A stretch of 64,000 bases of DNA from Romboutsia hominis (GCF_900002575.1 NZ_LN650648.1:2147565-2211564), one strand, 5' to 3'. Counted from the first letter of the stretch, positions 34,748 to 43,860 are shown. Notes: a model not told the origin generated them from the letters alone. Made by a program: numbers and translations.

Positions 34748-37180
34748 TTAAAAATTGCACATTCTTAAGTACTCTGTATATATAAAGTTTTCTGACTTTT
34801 TGCTTCCTCTTTCTTTATATTCACATATATCTAAATCGCTTTCTATGTTTAAATTGATTTCTATACCATTTCGATTATTTCTATTTACACTTATGTCACC
34901 ATTATAAAGTTCTAAAATATTCTCTGTAACTTTAAACCCTATATCTATAGCTGATTTATATTTATCATTTATATATTTATAATGATTATATTTATCTTTA
35001 TTTCTAATACTTATATTAGTTTTATTACCTTTCCTATCCAAATCAACGTAAATTGTACTATTTGAACAAGAATACCTTATAACTATAGATAATAAAGTTA
35101 ATATAACTCTCTCTATATCGTCATCATCTACTCTTGATACAATCTCTTCCTCACTAGTATCAAATACTATGTTTATATCATTTTCTAATAAATATTTATT
35201 AAACTCCTCACAAGTTTCTTCTATTAACGTAACTATATTATAACAATTCACATTAGTTTCATGAAACTCAGATTCTAACTTAGCTAAATCTATTACATTG
35301 TTAATTAAGTTCATCAGCATATAAGAATTCTTTTTGATAATACTTATAGAATTATTTAACTCCTTACTTATTTCTTTTTCTATTTTATCTTTATATATAT
35401 ACTCTATTAGCTGAATCGATGATGATATTACATTTAGAGGTGTCTTTAACTCATGAGACATATTAACGAAAAACTCAGTTTTTATTTTATTAGCAATTTT
35501 TTTAGCTTCTATTTCTCTTTCAATATTTTCTATATTTACACTTTCTGTTATATCTCTTACTATTCCGATTTCTTTGATTTCATTATTAATTTCTATTAAT
35601 TTTTTCCCAACCTCTAAGTTTAATTCTTCTCCCTTACAAGTTAAAACATCTTTTCTTTTAAAAACTACCTCCTCGTTGTTTTTATTTGAAGATATTAATA
35701 TATCATTATTTAGTAGTATATCTTCTTCTTCTAGATTTAGATTTCTGGATATTTCTGTAAATGCTACATTTTTATATATTATATTTTTCTGTCTATAATC
35801 TGCTAAATATATACCTTCTGGTATTATATTAACAAATGTTTTATACTTTTCTTTGCTCAATTTTAATTTTTCAATAGATTCCTTATACTCTGTTATATCT
35901 TTTATAACAACTAAATTTTTATGTGTATCTCCATCTTTAAAACTTGTTCTATCTATATTCATATAAGAATTTTTTCCCATAGAAGAATAACATATTTCTC
36001 CTGTTATAGAATCCTCTAGAACTATCCTTTTTATTTCTTTTTCATTAAAATCTATACCATTATCTTTACTATTATATAAAATATTATTATTGTCTGTTAT
36101 TAGTATATTATATGGTATAGTTTCTATTATTTTTTCGTACTTTATATTGTTTTCATCGGTCTTTATCTCATTTTGCTTATTGTAAGTTATATCTTTAAAG
36201 GAACATATGATACTTTCATTTTTATTAAATTTAATTGGTGTAAATGTAACTTTAAAAAATCTTCCATCCTTGCTCTTTATATCACTTTTAATTTCTGTAC
36301 TATGTTTTTTTGTTTTTTCTATACTATTTATAAAATTCAATTTATCTTTTATATTATCTCTTAAAAATTCATCTATCGTTAATTTTTCTTTATGCACTTT
36401 ATATTTATTCCAAATTCTAAGGAAATTATCATCTTTACTCAATATACATCCATTAGAATCTATTATAAATATACACCTATCTTCTTCTCCTACAATTTCT
36501 TTAATTAATTCTTTTTTATTCTCTAAATTCTTTTCTAACTTAGCTGTTATATATTTATTTTGTTCTAACTTTTTATTGTATAAACTAATATTTTTGTTAC
36601 CTTTTTTAAACATTTTTTTCTTTTTCCATACTCTATTATGTTCAATTATTATATATGAATTTACTATATTTTTGAACATGTACAAGTATACAATTATATC
36701 TATAATACTCCTATATAGTAATACATTCTCTTTTTCAACCAATAGGCTTAACAAAATACTTGAGTATATAAAAGTAATAAATATAACAGTTATCTTACTA
36801 ATACTTTTTCTTCTTGTTAATTTTATGATTTCATAAAAAATCATCGTACTTATAAAACCAGTTACCAAAATATTATATAAACCAATTTTATTGTCTATCA
36901 GTGTTGTAAGTAACAATATAAAACTAATAAATATTAAATTATTTATTTTTTTGTTGATATTATTTTCACATACGCTAATCAGGATTAATACTTGAGCAAT
37001 CATATAAAAGTTGCTCAAGCTTCCCTGTGATATATCCTTTGCTTTTGATATAATAATAACAACTATCATACTTAAAACAATAATATCTTTCTTGCTTTTA
37101 TGTAAAATATATTTAGAATATACTACATATAACATTGCAAGAAGTATTGAAACTGTAAGTATATTAATATATTTATGCAT
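34748..37180 (-). CDS. Membrane PAS histidine kinase with intact H box but degenerate ATP-binding domain
   Basis: Sensor-kinase-like protein (810 aa). About six to seven membrane helices (5-180) are followed by a coiled coil and three PAS-like domains (about 233-335, 350-435, 445-550). A dimerisation/phospho-acceptor domain has a normal H box, FFVNMSHELKTPLNVI (His near 576). The catalytic ATPase domain is decayed. The N box reads LLSIVIRYS, without its Asn. The G1 DxGxG motif is absent (IRNKDKYNHYK), the F box and lid are missing, and G2 reads AIDIGFKVTENI. It probably cannot bind ATP. The ATG at 37180 has GGGG 7 nt upstream. It lies 26 nt after a kinase with the opposite defect and is probably co-transcribed with it. 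Confidence 0.85.
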   Translation of the reverse strand: MHKYINILTVSILLAMLYVVYSKYILHKSKKDIIVLSMIVVIIISKAKDISQGSLSNFYMIAQVLILISVCENNINKKINNLIFISFILLLTTLIDNKIGLYNILVTGFISTMIFYEIIKLTRRKSISKITVIFITFIYSSILLSLLVEKENVLLYRSIIDIIVYLYMFKNIVNSYIIIEHNRVWKKKKMFKKGNKNISLYNKKLEQNKYITAKLEKNLENKKELIKEIVGEEDRCIFIIDSNGCILSKDDNFLRIWNKYKVHKEKLTIDEFLRDNIKDKLNFINSIEKTKKHSTEIKSDIKSKDGRFFKVTFTPIKFNKNESIICSFKDITYNKQNEIKTDENNIKYEKIIETIPYNILITDNNNILYNSKDNGIDFNEKEIKRIVLEDSITGEICYSSMGKNSYMNIDRTSFKDGDTHKNLVVIKDITEYKESIEKLKLSKEKYKTFVNIIPEGIYLADYRQKNIIYKNVAFTEISRNLNLEEEDILLNNDILISSNKNNEEVVFKRKDVLTCKGEELNLEVGKKLIEINNEIKEIGIVRDITESVNIENIEREIEAKKIANKIKTEFFVNMSHELKTPLNVISSSIQLIEYIYKDKIEKEISKELNNSISIIKKNSYMLMNLINNVIDLAKLESEFHETNVNCYNIVTLIEETCEEFNKYLLENDINIVFDTSEEEIVSRVDDDDIERVILTLLSIVIRYSCSNSTIYVDLDRKGNKTNISIRNKDKYNHYKYINDKYKSAIDIGFKVTENILELYNGDISVNRNNRNGIEINLNIESDLDICEYKERGSKKSENFIYTEYLRMCNF

Positions 37181-37206
37181 TCTCAATCCCCTTTAATATA
37201 ATTAAC

Positions 37207-39546
37207 TTAGCTACTACAATTAAAATATATATCTGAAAATTCTATATCGATTTTTTCGTTATCACTAACACTTACTCCCACATCTATATTTTCACTATTT
37301 TTTATATTATCTTTTAAAATAATGGTAAATTCACTCCCCACATTTACCTCGCTGTTTACCTTAATGTCTCCTCCATGTGCTTTTACTAATTTATTTACTA
37401 ATGATAAACCTATACCAGTTCCCTCTGCACCTCTTGTAAGGGTTCTATCTACCTGTTCGAAGTTCTCAAATATAATACCTATTTTATCTTTTGGTATTCC
37501 TATTCCAGTATCCTTGACTGATATATATACTAAATCTCCATCTTGCCTAAACTTGACTACTATTTCTCCGCCTTTTGCAGTATATTTTATAGAATTTGAT
37601 ATAAGATTTAATACAGCTTTCTCTATTTTTTTCTTATCTAGTATCATATATTTACTATCTATATTAGATTTAAATTCTATATTTACTCCATTTTCACTTG
37701 TATATAGCTTAGATTTATTAACTATATCCTTAAGCAAGTTTACTATATCATACTTCTTATATTCCATTTTATAGGTTCCATTTTCAAAATGTCCTATTTC
37801 TAAAATATTATCTAATAATCGCATTAGCCTATAACAATTTTGTTTTATAAGTTTTGTACATCCATTATCTCCCTTATTATTTTCTTTTTCATAATTGTAT
37901 ATAAGTTTATTAGTTTCAAATATAGTTGTTACAGGTTTTTTTATGTCTTTAGATACATTAGCTAAGAACTCAACGTTAAATCTATACTTATTATTTATTT
38001 CACTTAATATTTCTTCCATTTTCTTTATTTTATATTCATTGTCTAAAGTTCTCAATATTATCAAATAACTATTGCCAATATCAATTATAGCAATTTCTAT
38101 CTCTTTAATTTTATTTGAAGGAACTTGAAATCTTTTAAATTTACCATATTCTAATTGATTTAAGTAGCTTTTAACTATCTTATTTAGGTTTTCAGTTCCT
38201 ATTTCTTTTAATATTTCTATTAATACCTTATTTCTATATATATGATTATGTCCATTTTTTTCTATTATTGCTATACCTTGTGGAAGTGTTTGCAACAATA
38301 CCTTATAAGTTTTTTCTCTTTGCTCAATTTCCGAGATAGTATTTTCTATGTTAGTTATATCTATGGCTATAGTTAACAAATTCTTATTTCCTCTTAATAT
38401 AATACTTGTTGTTATTACTTCTATAACTTTCTTATTTTTTGTCTTTATCTTCATACTTACCTTGTCTTTTTTTCCAGACTGAACCATGTTTACTTGTTCT
38501 ATAAATTTATTTACACTTTTACTTAATACCTTTTCTTGTATATTTTGTAAAACTCCCCTAGATTCATCATAATCCTTTATATCAAACAATTCTATAGCTT
38601 TATTATTTATATATTTTATACTGCTAGAATTATGTATTATTATTCCGTCATTTAATATGTCTATTAATTTTTTAAATCTTTGTTCACTCTCTTCTAATTT
38701 ATTTCTTATTAGGACGCTTTCTGTTATATCAGTTAGAATACATATATTTCTATATTTATTTTTTAATATTTCTCTCTTAGATGCAAGTCTATATATCTTT
38801 TCATCATATCCATTTATTATGGTATCCAAATTTTCAATTTCATTTAAATCTTCTGGAAAATCTATAAACTTTGATTTTATTTCTTCTAATATATCTAAAT
38901 CACTTAAATTACTTTTATCTTTACATATAAATTTCTCAAATTCTTCATTTCCATAGAGATATTCTCCATCTCTATTTAATAAAAAAACTATATTTTGAGA
39001 TTCTTCAATTGATTTATTTAATTCTGTATTTACTTCAGCCATACTATCTTTAATTTTTTTTTGGGTCTCAAATTCTAGATTTATTTTATCTATTAGAGAT
39101 TGTGTCATACTTTGATTATATTTAACCTTCAATTTATAATCTTTAAGCATTTTCATTATATTTTCCATATTACTAATAAGTAGTGCTTGTACAATTAATA
39201 AGTTTAGCAAAGTGTATGTTAACATATAAAATTTATTCTTTATACATAGACTTATTACAATAAATAAATATATCCCTATCATAGTTAATATATATCTATT
39301 TTTGATTCTTAGATTAGTCTTTTTATTGATTATGATACTTATTTTTCCTAAGTTTAACATAGTAACTCCAAAGTAATAATTTCCAGTTACTAACATCAAA
39401 ATTTCTAGTAAATATATACATAATATATACATTAAAGATTTACAATTTAATATTTTGTAAAGTACTAATAATATAAAAGGAATAGAAATAGCTATAGATA
39501 AACTAACAATTTCAAAAATTTCTTTATAAATATATAAAGATTTCAT
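37207..39546 (-). CDS. Membrane PAS histidine kinase with intact ATPase domain but Lys in place of the phospho-accepting His
   Basis: Sensor-kinase-like protein (779 aa). About four membrane helices (10-125) and a coiled coil (140-180) precede three PAS-like domains (about 185-280, 290-400, 415-505). The H-box region reads FLANVSKDIKKPVTTI: Lys533 (codon at 37948-37950) stands where the family has His. The catalytic domain is complete: N box NLISNSIKYT, G1 VKDTGIGIPKD, F box FENFEQVD and G2 GTGIGLSLV. It should bind ATP but cannot phosphorylate itself on His in the usual way. GGGGG precedes the ATG. A SigH-like promoter lies at 39616-39642. No response regulator is adjacent. It pairs with the next gene (34748-37180). 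Confidence 0.87.
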   Translation of the reverse strand: MKSLYIYKEIFEIVSLSIAISIPFILLVLYKILNCKSLMYILCIYLLEILMLVTGNYYFGVTMLNLGKISIIINKKTNLRIKNRYILTMIGIYLFIVISLCIKNKFYMLTYTLLNLLIVQALLISNMENIMKMLKDYKLKVKYNQSMTQSLIDKINLEFETQKKIKDSMAEVNTELNKSIEESQNIVFLLNRDGEYLYGNEEFEKFICKDKSNLSDLDILEEIKSKFIDFPEDLNEIENLDTIINGYDEKIYRLASKREILKNKYRNICILTDITESVLIRNKLEESEQRFKKLIDILNDGIIIHNSSSIKYINNKAIELFDIKDYDESRGVLQNIQEKVLSKSVNKFIEQVNMVQSGKKDKVSMKIKTKNKKVIEVITTSIILRGNKNLLTIAIDITNIENTISEIEQREKTYKVLLQTLPQGIAIIEKNGHNHIYRNKVLIEILKEIGTENLNKIVKSYLNQLEYGKFKRFQVPSNKIKEIEIAIIDIGNSYLIILRTLDNEYKIKKMEEILSEINNKYRFNVEFLANVSKDIKKPVTTIFETNKLIYNYEKENNKGDNGCTKLIKQNCYRLMRLLDNILEIGHFENGTYKMEYKKYDIVNLLKDIVNKSKLYTSENGVNIEFKSNIDSKYMILDKKKIEKAVLNLISNSIKYTAKGGEIVVKFRQDGDLVYISVKDTGIGIPKDKIGIIFENFEQVDRTLTRGAEGTGIGLSLVNKLVKAHGGDIKVNSEVNVGSEFTIILKDNIKNSENIDVGVSVSDNEKIDIEFSDIYFNCSS

Positions 39547-39615
39547 ATTTTCACCATCCCCCTTTTTTTGATTCCCCTTACTATAATTTTATCTATTATG
39601 CATTTATATTTTTGT

Positions 39616-39642
39616 TTTCAACTTGTACATTCATAATCCTTC
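39616..39642 (-). promoter_or_regulatory. Candidate SigH promoter of the kinase pair
   Basis: Minus-strand GAAGGATTA (39634-39642) fits the SigH -35 consensus RNAGGAWWW fully. After an 11-nt spacer, GTTGAAA (39616-39622) fits the -10 RNNGAAT at 6 of 7. It is about 70 nt before the first kinase gene. Confidence 0.5.
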
Positions 39643-39783
39643 TTCTATCTTCTATATAAGTAATATTAACATATTATAAATAGTTTTTTTGTCAGTTTTT
39701 GAACAATTTCACTATAAATTATTTGTTATAAATTACAGTTTTATGTAATAAATACTCTAAGTATTATATATATTTTTAAAACA

Positions 39784-39808
39784 AAAAAAGCCTATATAAG
39801 GCTTTTTT
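39784..39808. terminator. Terminator overlapping the 3' end of sigK
   Basis: AAAAAAGCC (39784-39792) pairs with GGCTTTTTT (39800-39808). The stem includes the last sigK codons and its TAG stop. Confidence 0.85.
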
Positions 39809-40442
39809 CTGATTTTAATTCTTTTCTAAGTTTTTTTAGTGCTCTTTTTTCTATTCTTGATACATAAGATCTAGATATATCAAGTTTTTGAGCAATTTCT
39901 CGTTGTGTTTTATATCCACAAGTGGTTAACCCATACCTTAAAAGAACAATTTCTTTTTCTCTTTTAGTCAATATCTTATCTAGTTGTTCATATAACTTAC
40001 CTATTTGAACCTTAAGTTCTACTTGGTCTAATATATAATCTATATCAGTTCCCAAAACATCTATAAGACTAATCTCATTGCCTTCTTTGTCCGTGCCTAT
40101 AGGATCTTGAAGAGATACTTGAACCTTATTTTTCTTATTTGTTCTTATACTCATAAGTATTTCATTTTCTATACATTTAGATGCATAAGTTGCTAGCCTA
40201 GTTCCTTTGTCAACATTATAGGTTTCTATAGCCTTTATAAGTCCTATAGTACCTATAGAAATAAGGTCATCTTGCTCTTCATTGGCATTATTATACTTTT
40301 TTGCTATATGGGCTACTAATCTCATGTTTCTCTCTATTAAAACTTCCTTTGCATGTTCATCTTTGTCTTTTTTAAATTTAGTTAAATAAATAACTTCTTC
40401 TTCAGGGGTTAATGGTTTTTCAAATGATTTAAAAGTTGTCAA
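39792..40442 (-). CDS. sigK: Late mother-cell sporulation sigma factor SigK, without pro-sequence or skin element
   Basis: SigK (216 aa) directs late mother-cell transcription (coat, cortex, lysis) during sporulation. Region 2 has ERNMRLVAHIAKKYNN, DLISIGTIGLIKAIETYN and LATYASKCIENEILM. Region 4 has LTKREKEIVLLRYGL and TQREIAQKLDISRSYVSRIE. The protein starts MTTFKSFEKPLTPEEEV, so it lacks the hydrophobic pro-peptide of B. subtilis pro-SigK, as in C. difficile. The coding sequence is continuous, with no skin prophage. The start is a TTG with AGAGGGGG 7 nt upstream. An inverted repeat (40442-40449/40489-40496) places the start codon in a stem. It follows a class B PBP gene by 85 nt. Confidence 0.96.
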   Translation of the reverse strand: MTTFKSFEKPLTPEEEVIYLTKFKKDKDEHAKEVLIERNMRLVAHIAKKYNNANEEQDDLISIGTIGLIKAIETYNVDKGTRLATYASKCIENEILMSIRTNKKNKVQVSLQDPIGTDKEGNEISLIDVLGTDIDYILDQVELKVQIGKLYEQLDKILTKREKEIVLLRYGLTTCGYKTQREIAQKLDISRSYVSRIEKRALKKLRKELKSEKSLI

Positions 40443-40496
40443 CAGGCCACCCCCTCTTTGAGATGCTTCATTTTAAATTATATGAATCTGGCCTGT
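40442..40496 (-). promoter_or_regulatory. Hairpin covering the sigK start codon
   Basis: ACAGGCCA (40442-40449) and TGGCCTGT (40489-40496) are exact inverted repeats. In mRNA the 3' arm abuts the SD AGAGGGGG and takes in the first base of the TTG start. It forms only if transcription starts upstream of 40496. Confidence 0.45.
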
Positions 40497-40527
40497 CTAA
40501 ATTGCTTGTTTTATATAATATTTTATT

Positions 40528-42207
40528 TTATTTATATTTTAAATTTTTGCATATTTCCTTGAAGATTGGTAATGCTGATTTGCTTTCTTCTTTAGTTCCT
40601 TCTACTATTACTGTTATAGTATATTTTGGTGTGTCACTCGGATAAAATCCAGTTATCCATCCATTATTTACTGAAATACCATCTATATTGGTTTGGGCTG
40701 TACCTGTTTTAACGCCACACCCGCCTTCTAAGTCTTTAAGTGCTTCTCCCGTGCCTGATAAAGATACTTTTTTCATCATGTCTTTTACTATAGTCAATGT
40801 ATATGGTGATATTATTTCATCTTCTTTAGATTGATTAAAATTTTTTAAGATACCCTTATTATTATCTACAATGCTATCATATATATATAATGGCTTATAT
40901 GTTCCATTATTAGCAATTATTTGTGTCATTTGATTTATTTGTATCGGTGTAAATTCCATACTTCCTTGACCTATAGCTAAATTTCTTATAGATATGTCTT
41001 TTGGTATTTCTCTATTTACTTCCTCTTCTAACCCTATATCTACCTTTTTATCTAAATGGAGTTTTTTAGCATACTCTATTATTTTGCTTTTTCCTACTTT
41101 ATTTGCAATATCAAAAAATGCAGTATTACATGAATTAGCAAAAGCTTCGGTTAAACTTTGTATACCATGTCCCTCTTTATTATGGCAATTTAATATTTCT
41201 TTATTTTTTCCTATTTTTGTATTTCCTGTGCAATTATATGTATAGTTCTCATCTATAATTTTAGTATCAAGAGCTGCATATAAAGTTACTATTTTAAATA
41301 CAGAACCTGGTGCATAAGTATTTTGTATTACCCTATTTCTAAGTTCACCCTTAGATTTTTCTGTATCACTTATATACTTACCTATATCATTTTGATCAAA
41401 GTTTGGCCTAGAACTCATAGATAGTATTTCACCACTTTCTACATCTGATATTATAACAGCTGTAGGGTTAGCTTCTTTATCTACTACTTTTTCAACTATT
41501 TTTTGAATATTTTTATCTATTGTTAATTTTATATGCTTATCTTTATCATCTTTTGTTACTGTTTTTATACTTCCTTTTAGTACATCTAAACCTTCTTTTC
41601 TACCTGCTTCACCTACTTTAAATACAGATATATATTCTTCATTTGATGCATTAAGCACTTCATCCATACTTCTCTCTATTCCATATTGTCCTATCTTATC
41701 TTTTTTATTTATATATCCTATAGTGTGGGATAAAAGGCTATCTTCGTCATATCTTATACTTCTTTTAGATACTATTATATTTTTTTCTAGTAACTTTTCT
41801 TCCATTTTTTTACTTATATTATTTACTTGTATTTCAAATATTGATGACTCTGTTTGCTCTTCTATTTCTTTATATATCTCTTTATCACTTAAATTACTTA
41901 CTTCTTTTACTAAGTTTCTTATGCTAGAATCATTTATAAATTTTTCTTTTTGTACTATTAATACAGTTTCTTTCTTCTTATCAGTTAAAGGTTGATTATT
42001 TCTATCATAGATTACACCTCTACCAGTATTTAAATCTATTTTTTCAGTACTTTGATTTTCTTGTCTTTGTTTATATTCATCAGATTTTAATATTTGTATA
42101 TCTGCTAGTCTATATATTAAAAATAAATATACTAATACAAATATTAAAACTGTTGTTTTTCCTCTACCAACCATAGTTTTTGGTAAATTATATTTTTTCC
42201 TTGACAT
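40528..42207 (-). CDS. Class B penicillin-binding protein (SigK-linked, CD1229-like)
   Basis: Peptidoglycan DD-transpeptidase (559 aa), inner-membrane anchored. There is one N-terminal membrane helix (about 17-36) and a dimerisation domain with NTGRGVIYDRNNQPL. The transpeptidase domain carries SxxK in YAPGSVFKIV, SxN in FANSCNTAFF and KTGTA in GVKTGTAQTN, so all three active-site motifs are present. It lies directly upstream of sigK, as in C. difficile, which hints at a sporulation role (cortex or septum), an inference. Its SD (AAGGGG) is in the 3' arm of a strong hairpin (42215-42253). ATG start. Confidence 0.92.
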   Translation of the reverse strand: MSRKKYNLPKTMVGRGKTTVLIFVLVYLFLIYRLADIQILKSDEYKQRQENQSTEKIDLNTGRGVIYDRNNQPLTDKKKETVLIVQKEKFINDSSIRNLVKEVSNLSDKEIYKEIEEQTESSIFEIQVNNISKKMEEKLLEKNIIVSKRSIRYDEDSLLSHTIGYINKKDKIGQYGIERSMDEVLNASNEEYISVFKVGEAGRKEGLDVLKGSIKTVTKDDKDKHIKLTIDKNIQKIVEKVVDKEANPTAVIISDVESGEILSMSSRPNFDQNDIGKYISDTEKSKGELRNRVIQNTYAPGSVFKIVTLYAALDTKIIDENYTYNCTGNTKIGKNKEILNCHNKEGHGIQSLTEAFANSCNTAFFDIANKVGKSKIIEYAKKLHLDKKVDIGLEEEVNREIPKDISIRNLAIGQGSMEFTPIQINQMTQIIANNGTYKPLYIYDSIVDNNKGILKNFNQSKEDEIISPYTLTIVKDMMKKVSLSGTGEALKDLEGGCGVKTGTAQTNIDGISVNNGWITGFYPSDTPKYTITVIVEGTKEESKSALPIFKEICKNLKYK

Positions 42208-42214
42208 AAAATCA

Positions 42215-42253
42215 CCCCTTAGATACTTGTCATTTTTGACAATTTCTAAGGGG
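42215..42253 (-). promoter_or_regulatory. Long hairpin containing the PBP ribosome binding site
   Basis: CCCCTTAGA/TCTAAGGGG (42215-42223 with 42245-42253) and inner TTGTCA/TGACAA (42227-42232 with 42237-42242) form a 15-bp stem with a small internal loop. The SD AAGGGG of the PBP is the 3' arm, 7 nt before its ATG. It lies 20 nt past the udk stop and could also act as a weak terminator. Confidence 0.6.
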
Positions 42254-42272
42254 TTAATACTCTTTATTCTAA

Positions 42273-42902
42273 TTAATCTAATTGTGTTCTTATTTTACTT
42301 ATAACTATATCTATAGCTACTTCGTTTTGTCCACCTTCTGGCATTATTATATCAGCATACTTTTTATATGGTTCTATAAATTGATCATGAGCTGGCTTTA
42401 CTGTAGTCAGATACTGATCTATAACAGAATCTACAGTTCTACCTCTTTCTTTTATATCTCTTTGTATTCTTCTAAGTATTCTTATATCATCTTCAGTATC
42501 AACATATATTTTTATATCTAATTTATTTCTTAACTCTTCATCTTCAAGTATCATTATACCTTCTACTATTATTATATCCTTTGGAGTTATTGTAACAGTT
42601 TCGTCATGTTTTCTAGTATGAAGTTCATAGTCATATATAGGCTTTTCTATGCTTTTTCCATTACATAATTCTTCTATATGTTGTATTAAAAGCTTATTAT
42701 CAAAAGCAAGTGGATGGTCATAATTAGTTTTTAGTCTATCTTCAAAACTTAAATGTGTTTGGTCTTTGTAGTAAGCATCTTGCTCTAATGTAGCTATATT
42801 TTCATCTGGTATATTATCCATTATAGCTTTACAAACTGTACTCTTACCAGAACCAGTTCCTCCTGTTATTCCTATTATTAAAGGTCTCTTAGTTTTTTTC
42901 AT
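42273..42902 (-). CDS. udk: Uridine kinase
   Basis: Uridine/cytidine kinase (209 aa) of pyrimidine salvage. Walker A is [27 protein letters not shown] and YDYELHTRK bind nucleoside, and [16 protein letters not shown] and [18 protein letters not shown] are family hallmarks. GGAG precedes the ATG. It lies 34 nt after the U32 gene in the trmR-U32-udk order also seen in B. subtilis (yrrM-yrrN-yrrO-udk). Confidence 0.97.
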   Translation of the reverse strand: MKKTKRPLIIGITGGTGSGKSTVCKAIMDNIPDENIATLEQDAYYKDQTHLSFEDRLKTNYDHPLAFDNKLLIQHIEELCNGKSIEKPIYDYELHTRKHDETVTITPKDIIIVEGIMILEDEELRNKLDIKIYVDTEDDIRILRRIQRDIKERGRTVDSVIDQYLTTVKPAHDQFIEPYKKYADIIMPEGGQNEVAIDIVISKIRTQLD

Positions 42903-42936
42903 GATGTAGTACTCTCCTTACAAAAAAGATTAGCGT

Positions 42937-43860
42937 TTATTCTTGATCATTTGGATTCTCTAAATAGAATCCAGATGTAAACTCTCTATTATTTAACTTT
43001 ATTTCTTCGATCCAACTTGGATTAAACTCCCAATTATTTGGGTCTTCATAAAACTTATCTAAAGCAAATCTATAAGCTTTAACAACTTTAGATATATAAT
43101 TAGCGTCTTTCATCTTACCTTCTATTTTAAGACTATTTATTCCTGACTTTATCATAGCCGGTAAATCTTTTATCATACATAAATCTTTAGAATTAAATAT
43201 GAATGTTCCTCTCTCATCTTCATAAACCGGGAAATATTCTCCTGGTCTTTTCTCTTCAACTAGACTGTATGTTTTTTTATTTACTTCACTATCTGAATCT
43301 TTTCCTTTTATATAATTGCTTATAAGAGGCCTTCCTGAATAAGATATAGCCATTACTCCATGTACATATGCTTCTAAATCTAATTCTATAGGTGTATTTA
43401 GCCTTATTTGACCTAGCTCATCACAAGATAATTCTCTTGATAATGTTATTCTTTTTATACCTTGCTCATGCCAAAATTTAGCTGTTACGTAATTTGTAAC
43501 ATTAGCTTGTTCTGCTAAATGTATATCCATATTTGGTACAGCCTTTTTAGCTACTACAAGCATACCAGGCTCTGCTATTATGATAGCATCTATTCCTACA
43601 AATTCAAGTTCTTTTAGGTATGTTTCTATATCTGAAAAGTCCTTACTATGAGGAACTATATTAACAGATGCATAAACCTTTTTATTATGTTTATGTGCAA
43701 AGTTTATACCTTCTATTAATTCATCCTTTAAAAACTCCTTATCTATAGAGTTAAGACCAAAAGCTTCACTTCCTATATATATAGCATCTGCACCATTTGT
43801 TATATTTAACTTTAATTCTTCTAAGCTTCTAGCTGGCGCCAATAATTCTACATTATGCAT
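42937..43860 (-). CDS. U32 peptidase-family protein, probable tRNA uridine-34 hydroxylation factor (TrhP/YrrN-like)
   Basis: U32-family protein (307 aa). It begins VELLAPARSLEELKLNITNG with ADAIYIGSEAFGLN and carries KVYASVNIVPH, HLAEQANVTN, EAYVHGVMAISYSGRP and SLKIEGKMKDANYISKVV. Despite the peptidase name, homologues TrhP (E. coli) and TrhP1/TrhP2 (B. subtilis) are required for prephenate-dependent hydroxylation of tRNA U34. B. subtilis has two such genes beside trmR; here only one is present, lacking the extra C-terminal domain of the longer forms. It overlaps trmR by 8 nt, supporting a shared job in wobble modification. Confidence 0.82.
   Translation of the reverse strand: MHNVELLAPARSLEELKLNITNGADAIYIGSEAFGLNSIDKEFLKDELIEGINFAHKHNKKVYASVNIVPHSKDFSDIETYLKELEFVGIDAIIIAEPGMLVVAKKAVPNMDIHLAEQANVTNYVTAKFWHEQGIKRITLSRELSCDELGQIRLNTPIELDLEAYVHGVMAISYSGRPLISNYIKGKDSDSEVNKKTYSLVEEKRPGEYFPVYEDERGTFIFNSKDLCMIKDLPAMIKSGINSLKIEGKMKDANYISKVVKAYRFALDKFYEDPNNWEFNPSWIEEIKLNNREFTSGFYLENPNDQE

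Noticed and set aside
39547-39780. Spo0A box upstream of the kinase pair
   Set aside because: The closest sequence, TTTTGTCAGT, misses key bases of TGTCGAA, so I kept only the SigH-like promoter.
39792-40442. Skin-type prophage or its remnant in sigK
   Set aside because: The coding sequence is continuous and no recombinase, attachment repeat or phage gene is nearby.
42937-43860. Secreted collagenase-like protease
   Set aside because: There is no signal peptide, and the context with trmR and udk matches the tRNA-modifying TrhP group.
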